Of a stretch of DNA of 64,000 nucleotides, positions 42,621 through 52,366 are shown piece after piece. Below the pieces are notes generated by a model that had not been told where the DNA came from, searched no databases, and saw only the letters and a list, made by a program, of their open reading frames with translations. Every line of letters begins with the position of its first letter. The first letter of the stretch is position 1. The stretch covers positions 62,001 through 126,000 of the forward strand of contig NZ_KB895421.1 of assembly GCF_000374845.1 (NCBI RefSeq). Direction: 5' to 3'. A program made the translations under genes and the position numbers. This DNA comes from Paenibacillus terrigena DSM 21567. Lineage in GTDB: Bacteria; Bacillota; Bacilli; Paenibacillales; Paenibacillaceae.

Positions 42621-43916
42621 TTATTTCTTCGATAGGCCTTCCCAAGCTTTTTGAAGTCCGTCGAATAAGCCGTTTTTATCCGATTTTCCTGCAATGTACG
42701 CCTGCATCGCGTTACCGAATTCGTTCATGCCGCCATCCGGGAATTTACTGAAGTTCCAGCTCAGCACTTTGCCTTCTTGGCTATATTTCACCACTTCAGC
42801 ACCTAGCTGACCAAGATCTTCACTCGTTGCATCAATGTTCTTGAACGCAGGGATGAACTTGAATTCTTTGGTAATATATCGTTTGCCTGCATCGGAAGTC
42901 ACGAGCCAGTTCAAGAATTCCTTCGCTTCTGGTTTCACTTTCGAGTTCTTGTTCACAACCCAGTTGTTCGGTACGCCGACATAGATCTTGTCGTTCGCTG
43001 CAGCATCATCGCTGATCGGCATTGGCAGAATGCCAACATTCGCCTTCGGATTAATGCCGTTGATTTGAACTTGCGTCCAGTTGCCTTGCTGCGTCATCGC
43101 CGCTTCGCCGCTTGCGAACATCGTCATTTCCGTGTTGTAGTCCGTTGTCAGCGGGTTTTTGTTGCCGTATTTGATGGTGAGGTCAAAGAGCTTCGCCCAG
43201 TTTTCGAAGACAGGGTTGCCAGGAATTTTCGCTGTGCCATCATTCAAGCCTTTGATGAATGCATCCGGATCTTGCTGATTGGCGAAGGCTACGTTCAGGT
43301 TATGAAGTCCGAGAATCCAAGTTTCTTGATAACCGTTCGCGAATGGCGTTATGCCGGCTGCTTGTAATTTCTTCGCAGCGTCTTCCAGCTGCGTTAATGT
43401 CTTAGGTGTCTCAGTAATGCCCGCTTTTGCGAATAGATCTTTATTATAGAGGAAGCCGTAGCCTTCCAGATTCATCGGCATACCGTAGATTTTACCGTCC
43501 TTCGTCATCGGCTGCTTCGCCACGTCAACTGCATCTTTTACCCAAGGCTGGTCGGATAAATCCTCCAAGCTGTTGATCCATGTATCCAATTCGCGATAAC
43601 CCAGGTTATTGAAAATATCCGGCTCGTCGCCCGAAGCGAACTTCGCTTTCAGCGCTGCTCCATAGTCGGAGCCGCCGCCTACTGTCTGAATGTCCAGCTT
43701 AATGCCGGGATGCGTGCTCTCGTATTCCGCTTTAAGCTTGTTCAATGCTTCTGCAATCTCAACTTTAAATTGGAAAATCTTAATCGTCTTCGTCTCCGTG
43801 CCGCCTTTATCGGTGGCACCGCTTGCCCCTTTATCTTCCGTTTTGGAGCCGCATGCTGCGAGCACCATCGACAAGGCAAGGAATAGAACGAGCGTAAGCT
43901 TGGTATTCTTTTTCAT
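42621..43916 (-). CDS. Sugar ABC transporter substrate-binding lipoprotein
   Basis: Extracellular solute-binding protein, cluster B family 1, 431 residues, with lipobox LAAC (Cys22) and a Gly/Thr/Lys linker. Conserved family features include YGMPMNLEGYGFLYNKDLFAKAG and GEAAMTQQGNW. It captures oligosaccharide for the permeases encoded upstream. The order permease-permease-binding protein-glycosidase is less usual than binding protein first; a possible internal promoter at 43976-44003 would let it be made in excess. ATG 43916 has GGGAGG upstream. Confidence 0.93.
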   Translation of the reverse strand: MKKNTKLTLVLFLALSMVLAACGSKTEDKGASGATDKGGTETKTIKIFQFKVEIAEALNKLKAEYESTHPGIKLDIQTVGGGSDYGAALKAKFASGDEPDIFNNLGYRELDTWINSLEDLSDQPWVKDAVDVAKQPMTKDGKIYGMPMNLEGYGFLYNKDLFAKAGITETPKTLTQLEDAAKKLQAAGITPFANGYQETWILGLHNLNVAFANQQDPDAFIKGLNDGTAKIPGNPVFENWAKLFDLTIKYGNKNPLTTDYNTEMTMFASGEAAMTQQGNWTQVQINGINPKANVGILPMPISDDAAANDKIYVGVPNNWVVNKNSKVKPEAKEFLNWLVTSDAGKRYITKEFKFIPAFKNIDATSEDLGQLGAEVVKYSQEGKVLSWNFSKFPDGGMNEFGNAMQAYIAGKSDKNGLFDGLQKAWEGLSKK

Positions 43917-43975
43917 GAAAATGCCTCCCTATAATATCTATCTAATGAACGTTTGTGTAATACGCTTACATCCTC

Positions 43976-44003
43976 ATTGTAGAGGGAATCGCGCCTTGTT
44001 TAA
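43976..44003 (-). promoter_or_regulatory. Possible internal promoter before the binding-protein gene
   Basis: Minus strand TTAAAC (44003-43998), 16-base spacer, TACAAT (43981-43976), 60 bases before the start. The -35 is weak. Confidence 0.35.
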
Positions 44004-44046
44004 CCGTAGAATATTGATCAATCAGGTAGACGGAAGTGACATTCGC

Positions 44047-44883
44047 TTACCCTTTGACCGCGCCTTGCGTAATCCCTTCGATAATGTACTTCTGCATCAT
44101 GAGGAAAAATACGATGATCGGCAGCACGCCCATGACGAGCGCTGGCAGCGCTAAATCCCACTGCTTCGTATATTGTCCGAAGAACGCGAACGTTGCAATC
44201 GGAATCGTGCGAAGCTCAGGTGATTGTAGGATGAGGGACGGCAGCAGGTAGTCATTCCAGATCCAGAGCGCATTCAAGATAAAGACGGTGACTAACATCG
44301 GCTTCATCAGCGGTAATACGATGCGGAAGAACACGCCGTATGCGTTCGTGCCATCGACCGTCGCCGCCTCTTCAATCTCCAGCGGAATCGACTTCACGAA
44401 GCCATGGAGCAGGAACACCGACATCGGAATCCCGAAGCCCAAATAACATACAATCAGTCCGGGAATACTGTTCATCAAACCGACGGTGCTCGTAACCTTC
44501 ACCAGCGGAATCATGATGGATTGGAACGGCACGACCATCGCCGCGACGAATATCACGAACAGAATACGGTTGAATGCCGTGTTCTGACGAACCATGCGAT
44601 AAGCTGCCATCGCGCTGACGAGAACGAGCAGTACATTACTTACGATTGTAATGACGAATGAGTTCAAGAACGCAGACGGAAAATTCGTAATCTCAAAAGC
44701 TCTGGCATAGTTACCCCATTCGATCGACTTCGGCAAACTCGCTGCGTTGGTGAGGAGGTCGCCGAAGCTTTTGACGGAGTTGACGAACAAGAAGTAGAAC
44801 GGAATAAGGAACAAAATTGCCACGAGCAGCATGATGATCTCTGTGATGGCAAGGCTTATACGATTATTCTTGGTGATATCCAT
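44047..44883 (-). CDS. Sugar ABC transporter permease, MalG type
   Basis: Inner permease subunit, 278 residues, about six helices. The EAA loop that docks to the ATPase is EIEEAATVDGTNAYGVFFRI near residue 185. Its ATG (44883-44881) shares one base with the stop codon of the MalF-type gene, so the two are translationally coupled. No ATPase gene is present in the locus; in Firmicutes such importers normally borrow a shared MsmX-type ATPase. Confidence 0.93.
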   Translation of the reverse strand: MDITKNNRISLAITEIIMLLVAILFLIPFYFLFVNSVKSFGDLLTNAASLPKSIEWGNYARAFEITNFPSAFLNSFVITIVSNVLLVLVSAMAAYRMVRQNTAFNRILFVIFVAAMVVPFQSIMIPLVKVTSTVGLMNSIPGLIVCYLGFGIPMSVFLLHGFVKSIPLEIEEAATVDGTNAYGVFFRIVLPLMKPMLVTVFILNALWIWNDYLLPSLILQSPELRTIPIATFAFFGQYTKQWDLALPALVMGVLPIIVFFLMMQKYIIEGITQGAVKG

Positions 44884-45767
44884 TAGGCTTCAACCTCCTT
44901 ACTCTTCGTCAATCTTACTTGCAGCGTCGTGATCACGGCAACAATGATGAAGAAGATAATCGCTTTCGCCGTACCGAGACCATATCGGTTCTTCGAGAAG
45001 GCTTCGTTATAAATGTTCATGGCGACCGACTCGGTGGAACCGAACGGTCCGCCTTTGGTGAGCGACAAGTTCAAGTCGAACATTTTGAACGACCACGAAA
45101 TCGCGAGGAACAAACAGACCGTCGCTGCAGGCATAATCAGCGGGATAATAATCGACCGCAGCACTTGTCCTCTGCTCGCGCCGTCAATCTCAGCCGCCTC
45201 CAGAATATCCTTCGGCACATTGTTCAGAGACGAGATATAGATGACCATCAGATAACCGGCTGTCTGCCATACGAAGACGATCACGATCGCCCAGAACGCC
45301 GTATTCTCTGTTCCGAGCCAAGGCAGATTGAAGAACGAAATGCCCGTTACATCGCCGATCGCTGCGAACCCTTTGACGAAGATAAACTGCCAGATGAATC
45401 CGAGCAGCAGTCCGCCGATGACGTTCGGCATGAAGAATACCGTTCTAAGGAAATTACGACTTTTCAACTTTTTTGTCAAAAAATACGCTAGCGCAAATCC
45501 GAGCACATTCGTGAAAACCACGCCAAGTACGGTAAATTTCGCCGTGAACCAGAACGAATCGCGAAATACGGTATCATTCGTTAGTATTTGTTTATAATTG
45601 TCGAGGCCGACCCATGCCACCTCGCCAGAAACGCCATTCCAGTCCGTGAAGGAATAGTAGAGTCCCAGCAGGAACGGAACGACGATAATGAGAGCGAAGA
45701 ATATCAGCGCAGGACCGACGAACACGAGCTGCTGCGTCCATTGTGAATTTCTTTTATGTTGATGCAT
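44883..45767 (-). CDS. Sugar ABC transporter permease, MalF type
   Basis: Partner permease of 294 residues with about six helices and the EAA loop ILEAAEIDGASRGQVLRSIIIPL near residue 190. First gene of the operon running permease-permease-binding protein-GH31. ATG 45767 has GGGGAGA upstream. It is divergent from the YesM/YesN-type two-component pair; the 230-base gap should hold both promoters and the regulator's binding site. Confidence 0.93.
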   Translation of the reverse strand: MHQHKRNSQWTQQLVFVGPALIFFALIIVVPFLLGLYYSFTDWNGVSGEVAWVGLDNYKQILTNDTVFRDSFWFTAKFTVLGVVFTNVLGFALAYFLTKKLKSRNFLRTVFFMPNVIGGLLLGFIWQFIFVKGFAAIGDVTGISFFNLPWLGTENTAFWAIVIVFVWQTAGYLMVIYISSLNNVPKDILEAAEIDGASRGQVLRSIIIPLIMPAATVCLFLAISWSFKMFDLNLSLTKGGPFGSTESVAMNIYNEAFSKNRYGLGTAKAIIFFIIVAVITTLQVRLTKSKEVEA

Positions 45768-45998
45768 CCCGATCTCCCCTTTGCATATTTCATTTTTTGC
45801 TTATAATTAGTATGCGAGAATCATGCGTCCAAAAGAACGTACGATATTAAACCAATAGGGAGACGATATTGACCTCCTCCGGTCGGCTTTCCATCGCGAA
45901 GAATAATCAGGGAGGCATATTCGACATCGAATCTTGCATTCAGCCTTCTCGACGCTGAAAAGCCGACATCAACGTTAATGAAATCGAGGTGGCATTCA

Positions 45999-47807
45999 TT
46001 GAAATTAAAATCCCATAGCATCCGCACCCGCCTGATTCAATTCATGCTGGTCGTGACGACGATTCCGCTCGTGCTCTCGCTCATCATTACGCTGATTCAT
46101 ACGCGGGAATCGATCAAAGAGCAGTCGATCAGCGAGAATGCGAAGCTTATTTTCCAAGGGAAAACCAATCTCGTGAACTATCTGAACAATATCAATCGTG
46201 CGTCGATCGTCGTGTATTCGGACCCGCATTTCATTGGTAATTTGTCCAAAAGTCTGGATGACTACCAGGCGATTGCCGAAATTTATAGCACAATGCAAAA
46301 TTTGCAAGGCTCCCTGCCGGATATACAGCAGGTCTATCTGCATTCCCGGATCACCAATCAATCGACGCTAATCACGAGCAGCGTGCCTAGAAGAGAGGTT
46401 CGCGAAGCACCTTATGAAGGGGTCGCCAAATACATGACCACGCAGGCACCGACGAGCACAGAGCCCCCGCACCGCGTACATAACTATGGCTTTCCACCCT
46501 CGCCCTTGGAGAAAACCGATCGCCAAGTGTTCACCTTCTATCGTTCCATCAATCGAATTCCATCCACCACACAGCTCGCTGTACTGGCGATTGATGTGAA
46601 GCTGGACGGGATCGCAGCGATCTGTAATCAGCTCTATGAAGCAGGCGATGAGCAGTTGTATCTCGTCAGTGACCAAGGAGATATTATCTATAGCGGGAAC
46701 AAGGACGAGATCGGCAAGTCGTTGAAATCACTCGGATTGGGTGAGAAACTCGCCGTCCCTCGTGGGAATCAATCTGGCTATGTCGACAAGGATAAAGCCA
46801 TGCAGATCTATGAGCGGCTCGAGGTTCCTTTTGCCAACTGGACCTTGATTAAGCAGATCCCGCATGCAGCGCTATATCAGCGATCCACAGAATTAATCAA
46901 GATCAACGCTATTATTGCGGCGCTCGCGCTTCTGGCAGTCATCCTCGGAACCCTCGTTATCTCGTTCCGCATCACGAGGCCCATTAAGCAGCTTGCAAGC
47001 TATATGAACGAAATTCAGACCGGTAGGCTTGATATTAACATCGAGGTCAAGAGTCAGGACGAAATCGGCACCCTGTCGCGGCGATTCCGGCAGATGATGG
47101 ATACAATCAATAACCTGATCTTACGCAAATATAAGCTGGAGCTCGCGAACCAGACGAATCAGATTCGTGCCCTGCAGGCACAGATTGATCCTCATTTCCT
47201 GTACAATGCCCTACAATCGATCGGTACCCTAGCCCTTCAACATAACGTACCGCGCATCTATACGCTGTTGACTTCCTTAGCCGAGATGATGCGCTATAAA
47301 ATGCGCAGTAATGAAGCCAAGGTCACATTACAGGATGAAGTCAACCACTTAAAAATGTATCTGGATTTGCAAAAAGAACGCTTCGATGAGCAATTCGATA
47401 CGACTTGGGAGCTTGCACCGAACAGCCTGTCCACCGCCATCCCTAAGATGACGCTTCAGCCGCTCGTAGAGAATTATTTCAAGCATGGCATGGACCCACG
47501 TCTAGGAGCCGGTCGATTGTCGATTCGCAGCCGCATCGATGAAGCTAACTCCAAGCGTTTGATCATTGAAATTGAGAATAACGGGACATCGATTCCTGAA
47601 GAAGAGCTTCGCGTGCTGCAAGCATCACTTACAGCGCACCATCAAGAAGGTGAGGAGCAACGCGAGGAGGAAGGTGCTTCGATTGGGTTACATAACGTAT
47701 TGATGCGGTTACAGCTCTATTCAGAGGATCAAGCTTCGCTCAAGATTGAGAACCTAGAGCCGCACGGCGTTCGAGTCACCTTAGATTACATCTGGGAGAG
47801 TGAGTAA
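45999..47807 (+). CDS. YesM-type sensor histidine kinase
   Basis: Membrane sensor kinase of about 602 residues. A helix at about 12-35, an extracellular sensing domain (about 36-300, dCache-like), a second helix (about 300-325), HAMP (about 326-380, RITRPIKQLASYMNEIQTGRL), then the His_kinase domain with QIDPHFLYNALQS (His near 397) and an HATPase with LQPLVENYFKHG. I prefer TTG 45999 with GAGGTGG 6 bases upstream; ATG 45978 has no site. The response regulator gene starts 3 bases after its stop. Position opposite the sugar ABC operon implies that it senses the transported sugar. Confidence 0.9.
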   Translation: MKLKSHSIRTRLIQFMLVVTTIPLVLSLIITLIHTRESIKEQSISENAKLIFQGKTNLVNYLNNINRASIVVYSDPHFIGNLSKSLDDYQAIAEIYSTMQNLQGSLPDIQQVYLHSRITNQSTLITSSVPRREVREAPYEGVAKYMTTQAPTSTEPPHRVHNYGFPPSPLEKTDRQVFTFYRSINRIPSTTQLAVLAIDVKLDGIAAICNQLYEAGDEQLYLVSDQGDIIYSGNKDEIGKSLKSLGLGEKLAVPRGNQSGYVDKDKAMQIYERLEVPFANWTLIKQIPHAALYQRSTELIKINAIIAALALLAVILGTLVISFRITRPIKQLASYMNEIQTGRLDINIEVKSQDEIGTLSRRFRQMMDTINNLILRKYKLELANQTNQIRALQAQIDPHFLYNALQSIGTLALQHNVPRIYTLLTSLAEMMRYKMRSNEAKVTLQDEVNHLKMYLDLQKERFDEQFDTTWELAPNSLSTAIPKMTLQPLVENYFKHGMDPRLGAGRLSIRSRIDEANSKRLIIEIENNGTSIPEEELRVLQASLTAHHQEGEEQREEEGASIGLHNVLMRLQLYSEDQASLKIENLEPHGVRVTLDYIWESE

Positions 47808-47810
47808 ACG

Positions 47811-49436
47811 ATGACGATGAAAGTACTTATCGTGGATGACGAGAAGCATGTCCGCGATGCGATTAATCTGCTCGCCCATTGGGAAGAGCATGGGATTACC
47901 GAGGTGCTGCAAGCCTCCGATGGCGAAGCTGCCATCACGATGATTGGGGCACACAAACCGCAAATTGTACTGACGGACATGCGGATGCCACACAAGGACG
48001 GCACCGAGCTGTTAACCTGGCTGCACACCCATGCCCCACAGATCAAAGTCGTCGTTATCAGTGGATACGATGACTTCAATCTCGTCCGGCATACTCTGAT
48101 CAGCGGCGGAATGGACTATATTCTAAAGCCCGTTCAAGCTACTGCATTAAATGCAGCCTTAGCGCAGGCAGCGAAATGCTGGCAGCAGGAAGAACAAGCA
48201 CGCGATCGCGTCACGAGACAGCGTATGGAAGTGAATGAAATGAAGCCGCATTATGCGGATAAGCTCCTGACCGATCTGATCACGGGCGAGGGCCGTCGTG
48301 ACGCCATATTAGGCCAGCTTCGCGAAGAATTCCAACTCCCGCTTCCGAAGTCACGCTGTTCGGTAGCGGTTCTCGATGTATCTCATTTGGATCATAAGCT
48401 GCGCTCCAAGTTCCAGAACCAACTGCAACTGCTCTTATTCTCTCTGATTAATATTTGTAATGAGATTCTACAGCAGCGGGGGGTGGCATTCCGCCAATTG
48501 AATCGTGCCGGTGAAATCGTCATTCTTTACGGCGATGAGCAGCGGTCCTTCCACCCTCTCTTGCACGCGATTAACGAAGGGATTTACAGCACGCTTCGCC
48601 GTCGCTTTCATTTCGGCATGAGCGACACGAATACGTTTCCAGAGGAAGCTCCCCGCGCCTATCATGAAGCATCCTCCGCATTATGGAAGCGCAACTTGTT
48701 AGAGCCGAAACTGCTGCATTCCTACCAACAGGATGTGATTCAGGGAGCTGCTCGCCCCTTGCGATTAACGGCGATACAAGAACAGCTTCGGCTCGCCGCC
48801 TTAAGTGGGGCCAGCGAGCAAATGGAGAACGTCACCACGCAATGGCTGAATGACATCCAGGGACTCAGCTCCATTACGCCGGAGCAACTCGTCCAGTGGG
48901 ATAAAGAATGGGACTGGATGCAAATGCAGTGGCTCGAAGGGGAAGGCGACGCCCTGCCCGTGGAGGAGAAAACGACGACAGCCGATACCGAGCTATCCCC
49001 TCCCTTACCGCTTAATGAAGAAGGCTACTTGTCTCTGGATCTACTGAAGCAGCAGGTTCGAGATCGACTCCAAGCGGTGAGCAAAATCATGACGCAGCAG
49101 CATACCAAGGACAACTTCTTCATCCATGACATTGCCAAATATTTAGAGCGCCACTATCAACAGGAAATCTCACTTCAGGATATTGCAGCCAGGTTCTTCT
49201 TAAGCCGCGAATATATCGCACGGAAGTTCAAGCAAGAATACGGCGTCACCTTGCTGGACTACCTCAGCCGATTCCGAATCGACAAAGCCAAACAGCTGCT
49301 CCACAACCCACACCTTCGCATCGCGCAAGTAGCTGAGATGGTAGGATATCAAGACGAGAAATATTTCAGCAAAGTGTTCAAGAAGCTTGAAGGCATCACG
49401 CCCGGCGAGTTCCGCAGAGAACAGACGCTAGGCTAA
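47811..49436 (+). CDS. YesN-type response regulator with AraC DNA-binding domain
   Basis: 541 residues: receiver domain (about 1-120) with the phospho-acceptor Asp in VLTDMRMP near residue 56 and the Lys of ILKPVQ, a middle region of about 280 residues typical of this class, and a C-terminal AraC double helix-turn-helix (about 435-535, QDIAARFFLSREYIARKFK and YQDEKYFSKVFKK). Cotranscribed with the kinase. It should activate the divergent transporter/GH31 operon. A terminator follows at 49443-49469. Confidence 0.93.
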   Translation: MTMKVLIVDDEKHVRDAINLLAHWEEHGITEVLQASDGEAAITMIGAHKPQIVLTDMRMPHKDGTELLTWLHTHAPQIKVVVISGYDDFNLVRHTLISGGMDYILKPVQATALNAALAQAAKCWQQEEQARDRVTRQRMEVNEMKPHYADKLLTDLITGEGRRDAILGQLREEFQLPLPKSRCSVAVLDVSHLDHKLRSKFQNQLQLLLFSLINICNEILQQRGVAFRQLNRAGEIVILYGDEQRSFHPLLHAINEGIYSTLRRRFHFGMSDTNTFPEEAPRAYHEASSALWKRNLLEPKLLHSYQQDVIQGAARPLRLTAIQEQLRLAALSGASEQMENVTTQWLNDIQGLSSITPEQLVQWDKEWDWMQMQWLEGEGDALPVEEKTTTADTELSPPLPLNEEGYLSLDLLKQQVRDRLQAVSKIMTQQHTKDNFFIHDIAKYLERHYQQEISLQDIAARFFLSREYIARKFKQEYGVTLLDYLSRFRIDKAKQLLHNPHLRIAQVAEMVGYQDEKYFSKVFKKLEGITPGEFRREQTLG

Positions 49437-49442
49437 CACCAA

Positions 49443-49469
49443 AGAGACCTGAGTTCACCTCAGGTCTCT
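49443..49469. terminator. Bidirectional terminator after the YesN-type gene
   Basis: Arms AGAGACCTGAG (49443-49453) and CTCAGGTCTCT (49459-49469), 11-bp perfect stem, 5-base loop. The T-tract is weak (CTCTTCT). Confidence 0.7.
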
Positions 49470-49486
49470 CTCTTCTATGATGAGCC

Positions 49487-50851
49487 TCACGCTCGACACA
49501 TCGGGAAATCAAAATCCAGCATCGCCCCGCCCGTATCCCGATTCTTCACTGTAATCTCCCCCCCGCAGCGCTCAACGATTGCTCTCGCAATGGCAAGACC
49601 TAGACCGGACTCGCCGCCCTTCCCTTTCACAAAACGGTGAAACAACGTTGGAAGCAGCTGCTCTGGAATCCCTTCCCCATCATCTTGCACCGAGATGAGT
49701 ACGTGATTCCCTTTTTGCTGTACATGAATGTGAATCTGCTCCTTCGCATGACGTATCGAATTTGTCACCACATTAAGCAGCGCTTGCAATAGCTTGTCCT
49801 GATCCGCACGAATTTGCAATGATTCCGGATCATCCATGTGGTAATGGATGTGGAGCTGTAAGTCATTTTTCAACAGCATCGGATTTACACGTTCTTCCGT
49901 CTCGAGCAGCATGTCCTTCACAGCAACGTCCTCAAATTGAAAGATATCCTCTTCACTATCGAGCTTCGCTAGCAGCGTCATTTCCGTGACAAGCTTCTTC
50001 ACCCGATTGCCTTCGCTCATAATGATCTCTAGTCCGCGCCGCATACTCTCGCCTTCGAATACGCCATCCCGAATCCCCTCAGCATAACCAGAAATCGACA
50101 TCAAGGGAGATTTGAGCTCATGCGAAGCGTTCTGGAAGAATTGCTTCTGAACACGGTGGTAATGATCCAATTCCTGCGCTAGATCATAGACTGTCTCCGC
50201 CACCGCACCAATCTCGCCGCTTGCCTTCACCAGCTCCACATCAGCATACTTCCGGCTGCGCACCTTCTTCAATTCCTCTCGTAATCGCATCAAAGGGTGA
50301 ATGATCCGCTTCGTCATGAACAGGCCCAAGAGAAATACCACAATGAACCCAATACACAGCACGATGAGCAGCTGGCTGAATAGCTTCATCTCGATCTCTC
50401 GAACTTTACTGACAGGAGACACCAAGGTTAGCTGGTCGCCTGCTCTCGTTACCGCTGTACTGGTAAGGAACCGCTTGTCCTTGCCCTCGACGATCTTGCG
50501 CATCTCCGCATCCATCGGCATAGCAGCCGCAACCGATGAAACTCCCACCTCCAAGGCTGAGGTCTGCGGCGACAGCGTCGATGAGACAACCCGACTCTGA
50601 CCGTCCAGAATAATGGCCTCAATATCACTCTCTGCTGGCAGATACCTGACTTTAAAGCTTGCCGAAGGGGTGGCACGCGTATCTTGCTGGATAATAGTTC
50701 GCGACAAGGTTGTGCTGAGGGTCTGAAGCTCTTCCTGCTGCTTGCCCATGAAATGATCCAACAGCACATTATGAATAATAAAGGCAATGACGCCGAACAC
50801 GAGCACGAGCAGTATGCCAAAAGCCAAGTTAATCTGATGAATCAGCTTCAT
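49487..50851 (-). CDS. Sensor histidine kinase (HAMP, HisKA, HATPase)
   Basis: Membrane kinase of 454 residues: helix at about 8-30, extracellular domain (about 31-158), helix (about 160-182), HAMP (about 183-235), H-box NASHELKSPL (His near 245), and an HATPase with NVVTNSIRHA and GESGLGLAIARAI. ATG 50851 is one base past the regulator's stop, with GGAGGGG 10 bases upstream inside the end of the regulator gene; a start at 50869 would overlap the regulator and have no site. The signal is unknown. Near neighbours are two secreted proteins that could be targets. Confidence 0.92.
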   Translation of the reverse strand: MKLIHQINLAFGILLVLVFGVIAFIIHNVLLDHFMGKQQEELQTLSTTLSRTIIQQDTRATPSASFKVRYLPAESDIEAIILDGQSRVVSSTLSPQTSALEVGVSSVAAAMPMDAEMRKIVEGKDKRFLTSTAVTRAGDQLTLVSPVSKVREIEMKLFSQLLIVLCIGFIVVFLLGLFMTKRIIHPLMRLREELKKVRSRKYADVELVKASGEIGAVAETVYDLAQELDHYHRVQKQFFQNASHELKSPLMSISGYAEGIRDGVFEGESMRRGLEIIMSEGNRVKKLVTEMTLLAKLDSEEDIFQFEDVAVKDMLLETEERVNPMLLKNDLQLHIHYHMDDPESLQIRADQDKLLQALLNVVTNSIRHAKEQIHIHVQQKGNHVLISVQDDGEGIPEQLLPTLFHRFVKGKGGESGLGLAIARAIVERCGGEITVKNRDTGGAMLDFDFPMCRA

Positions 50852-50852
50852 C

Positions 50853-51554
50853 CTAACATTCCCCTCCATTCAGCCGATAACCGAGGCCCCATACCGCTTC
50901 AACCGGCAGGTCTTCAATCTTCTTGCGCAGACGCTTTACGAGATGGTCTACCGCGCGGTCGCTGCCGAAATAGTCGTCTCCCCATACCAGCTGCAGGATT
51001 TCGTCTCTGGCAAAAGCACGATTCGGGCGCTCCACGAACAGCTTGAGCAGATCGAACTCCTTGCTCGTAAGGTCGACCTCTACCCCGCGCCAGACGGCTC
51101 GCCGATCATGCAGCAAGAGACGGAGCTCACCAAGCGCCACGACAACCTCCTCATCCAGCTGCGACTCTTCTTCCTTCATTCGAAGCTTCTGCATGCGCTG
51201 CAGCTGACGCTTCACGCGAGCGACAAGCTCTCTTGGACTGAAGGGCTTCACCATATAATCGTCGCCCCCCAGTTCAATGCCTAGAATTTTATCGACCTCG
51301 TCATCCCGCGCTGAGACCATGATAATCGGCACCTCAGCGTCAGCTCGAATTTTGCGGCATAGCTCGTATCCATCCATACCAGGCAGCATAATGTCGAGCA
51401 CCCACATATCTGGCGGATTGTTCTCCCAGAGGATCCATGCCTCCTCGGCCGTCCCAAGCCCGATGGTTTCCATATTTTCTTTTTGCAAATAGGACTCTAC
51501 TAACTGTCTTATATTTAGATCATCATCTACGACGGCGATGCGATAATTGTTCAT
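50853..51554 (-). CDS. OmpR/PhoB-family response regulator
   Basis: 233 residues: receiver with acidic DDD near 10, phospho-acceptor Asp in WVLDIMLPGMDG near 54 and Lys in MVKPFSPREL near 104, then a winged helix (about 140-230, LTSKEFDLLKLF and GLGYRL). ATG 51554 has AGGAGG upstream. It is first gene of the pair with the kinase and is divergent from a secreted protein gene at 51716, 161 bases away, a likely regulon member. Confidence 0.94.
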   Translation of the reverse strand: MNNYRIAVVDDDLNIRQLVESYLQKENMETIGLGTAEEAWILWENNPPDMWVLDIMLPGMDGYELCRKIRADAEVPIIMVSARDDEVDKILGIELGGDDYMVKPFSPRELVARVKRQLQRMQKLRMKEEESQLDEEVVVALGELRLLLHDRRAVWRGVEVDLTSKEFDLLKLFVERPNRAFARDEILQLVWGDDYFGSDRAVDHLVKRLRKKIEDLPVEAVWGLGYRLNGGEC

Positions 51555-51715
51555 CCATCCGAACCTCCTCTTATCATGGTGCCATTATAGCAGTCCAAGC
51601 TTAAGGAGATATGAGTTGCCATTCTTTTTACATCATTTCGGACATGACCTGCCACATTTGCGTCCTACAATAGGTCTTGTAAACAACAAACCACCATTAA
51701 AGGAGTGTATGTACC

Positions 51716-52300
51716 ATGAAAAAAAATTTCGTCGTTAGTTCCTTATTATCCGCTATGCTGTTCACCATCGCAGCGTTGCCCGCTTCCGCAAGCCCTGATG
51801 TGAAGCCCATCGAATCAGGTAAGAACTTGAACGTTCAGAGCACCGCGGCTGTGGCCAAACCCGCCATTGATCTACTTGGTCTTGTGAAACAATATGCACC
51901 AGATACGCTACAAGAATGGGAAGACGTGCTCGCCAAGCAAACAAAGCACTTCGTCAAGGTAGATAACCTATCCCACACGGTTACGGTCATGAAGTCAGAT
52001 ACAATCGATTCGAAAGAAGTAAAACAAATGATGATCAAAGAAGCCGTTCCGGCTTCCGTTGGAACTGAAAATAAAGGAACTGAACAGCAAGGAGATGTAA
52101 TATTTGTAGCCGATGCACCAATGACTGCATCCACATCATTCGTAACGAAGAGGACCAAAGAAAATCAATTGTTCGAGGATTTGAATAAAGCGGTAGAAGA
52201 AAAGAATATCGAGGCGATTCAATCCAACCTGGCAAAACTGCTCGAGCAGATGAAAGAGGAAGCGAACACGGTAAAACAAGGAAAAGTCGTTACGAAATAA
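51716..52300 (+). CDS. Secreted protein of unknown function
   Basis: 194 residues with a clear signal peptide (KKNFVVSSLLSAMLFTIAALPASA, cleavage near 26). The mature part is mostly polar with predicted helices, no cysteine and a Lys/Glu-rich C-terminal helix (about 150-190). I do not recognise a domain. The ATG has AAAGGAG 10 bases upstream. It is divergent from the two-component operon and closed by its own terminator, so it is monocistronic. It may be an envelope-stress protein controlled by the adjacent regulator, an inference from position. Confidence 0.75.
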   Translation: MKKNFVVSSLLSAMLFTIAALPASASPDVKPIESGKNLNVQSTAAVAKPAIDLLGLVKQYAPDTLQEWEDVLAKQTKHFVKVDNLSHTVTVMKSDTIDSKEVKQMMIKEAVPASVGTENKGTEQQGDVIFVADAPMTASTSFVTKRTKENQLFEDLNKAVEEKNIEAIQSNLAKLLEQMKEEANTVKQGKVVTK

Positions 52301-52314
52301 GACCATGACAACAG

Positions 52315-52343
52315 GGGTCTCTCACGCGAATGAGAGACCCTTT
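52315..52343 (+). terminator. Terminator after the secreted-protein gene
   Basis: Arms GGGTCTCTCA (52315-52324) and TGAGAGACCC (52331-52340), then TTT. Confidence 0.8.
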
Positions 52344-52366
52344 GTATTTAGCAATCTAATCTCACT

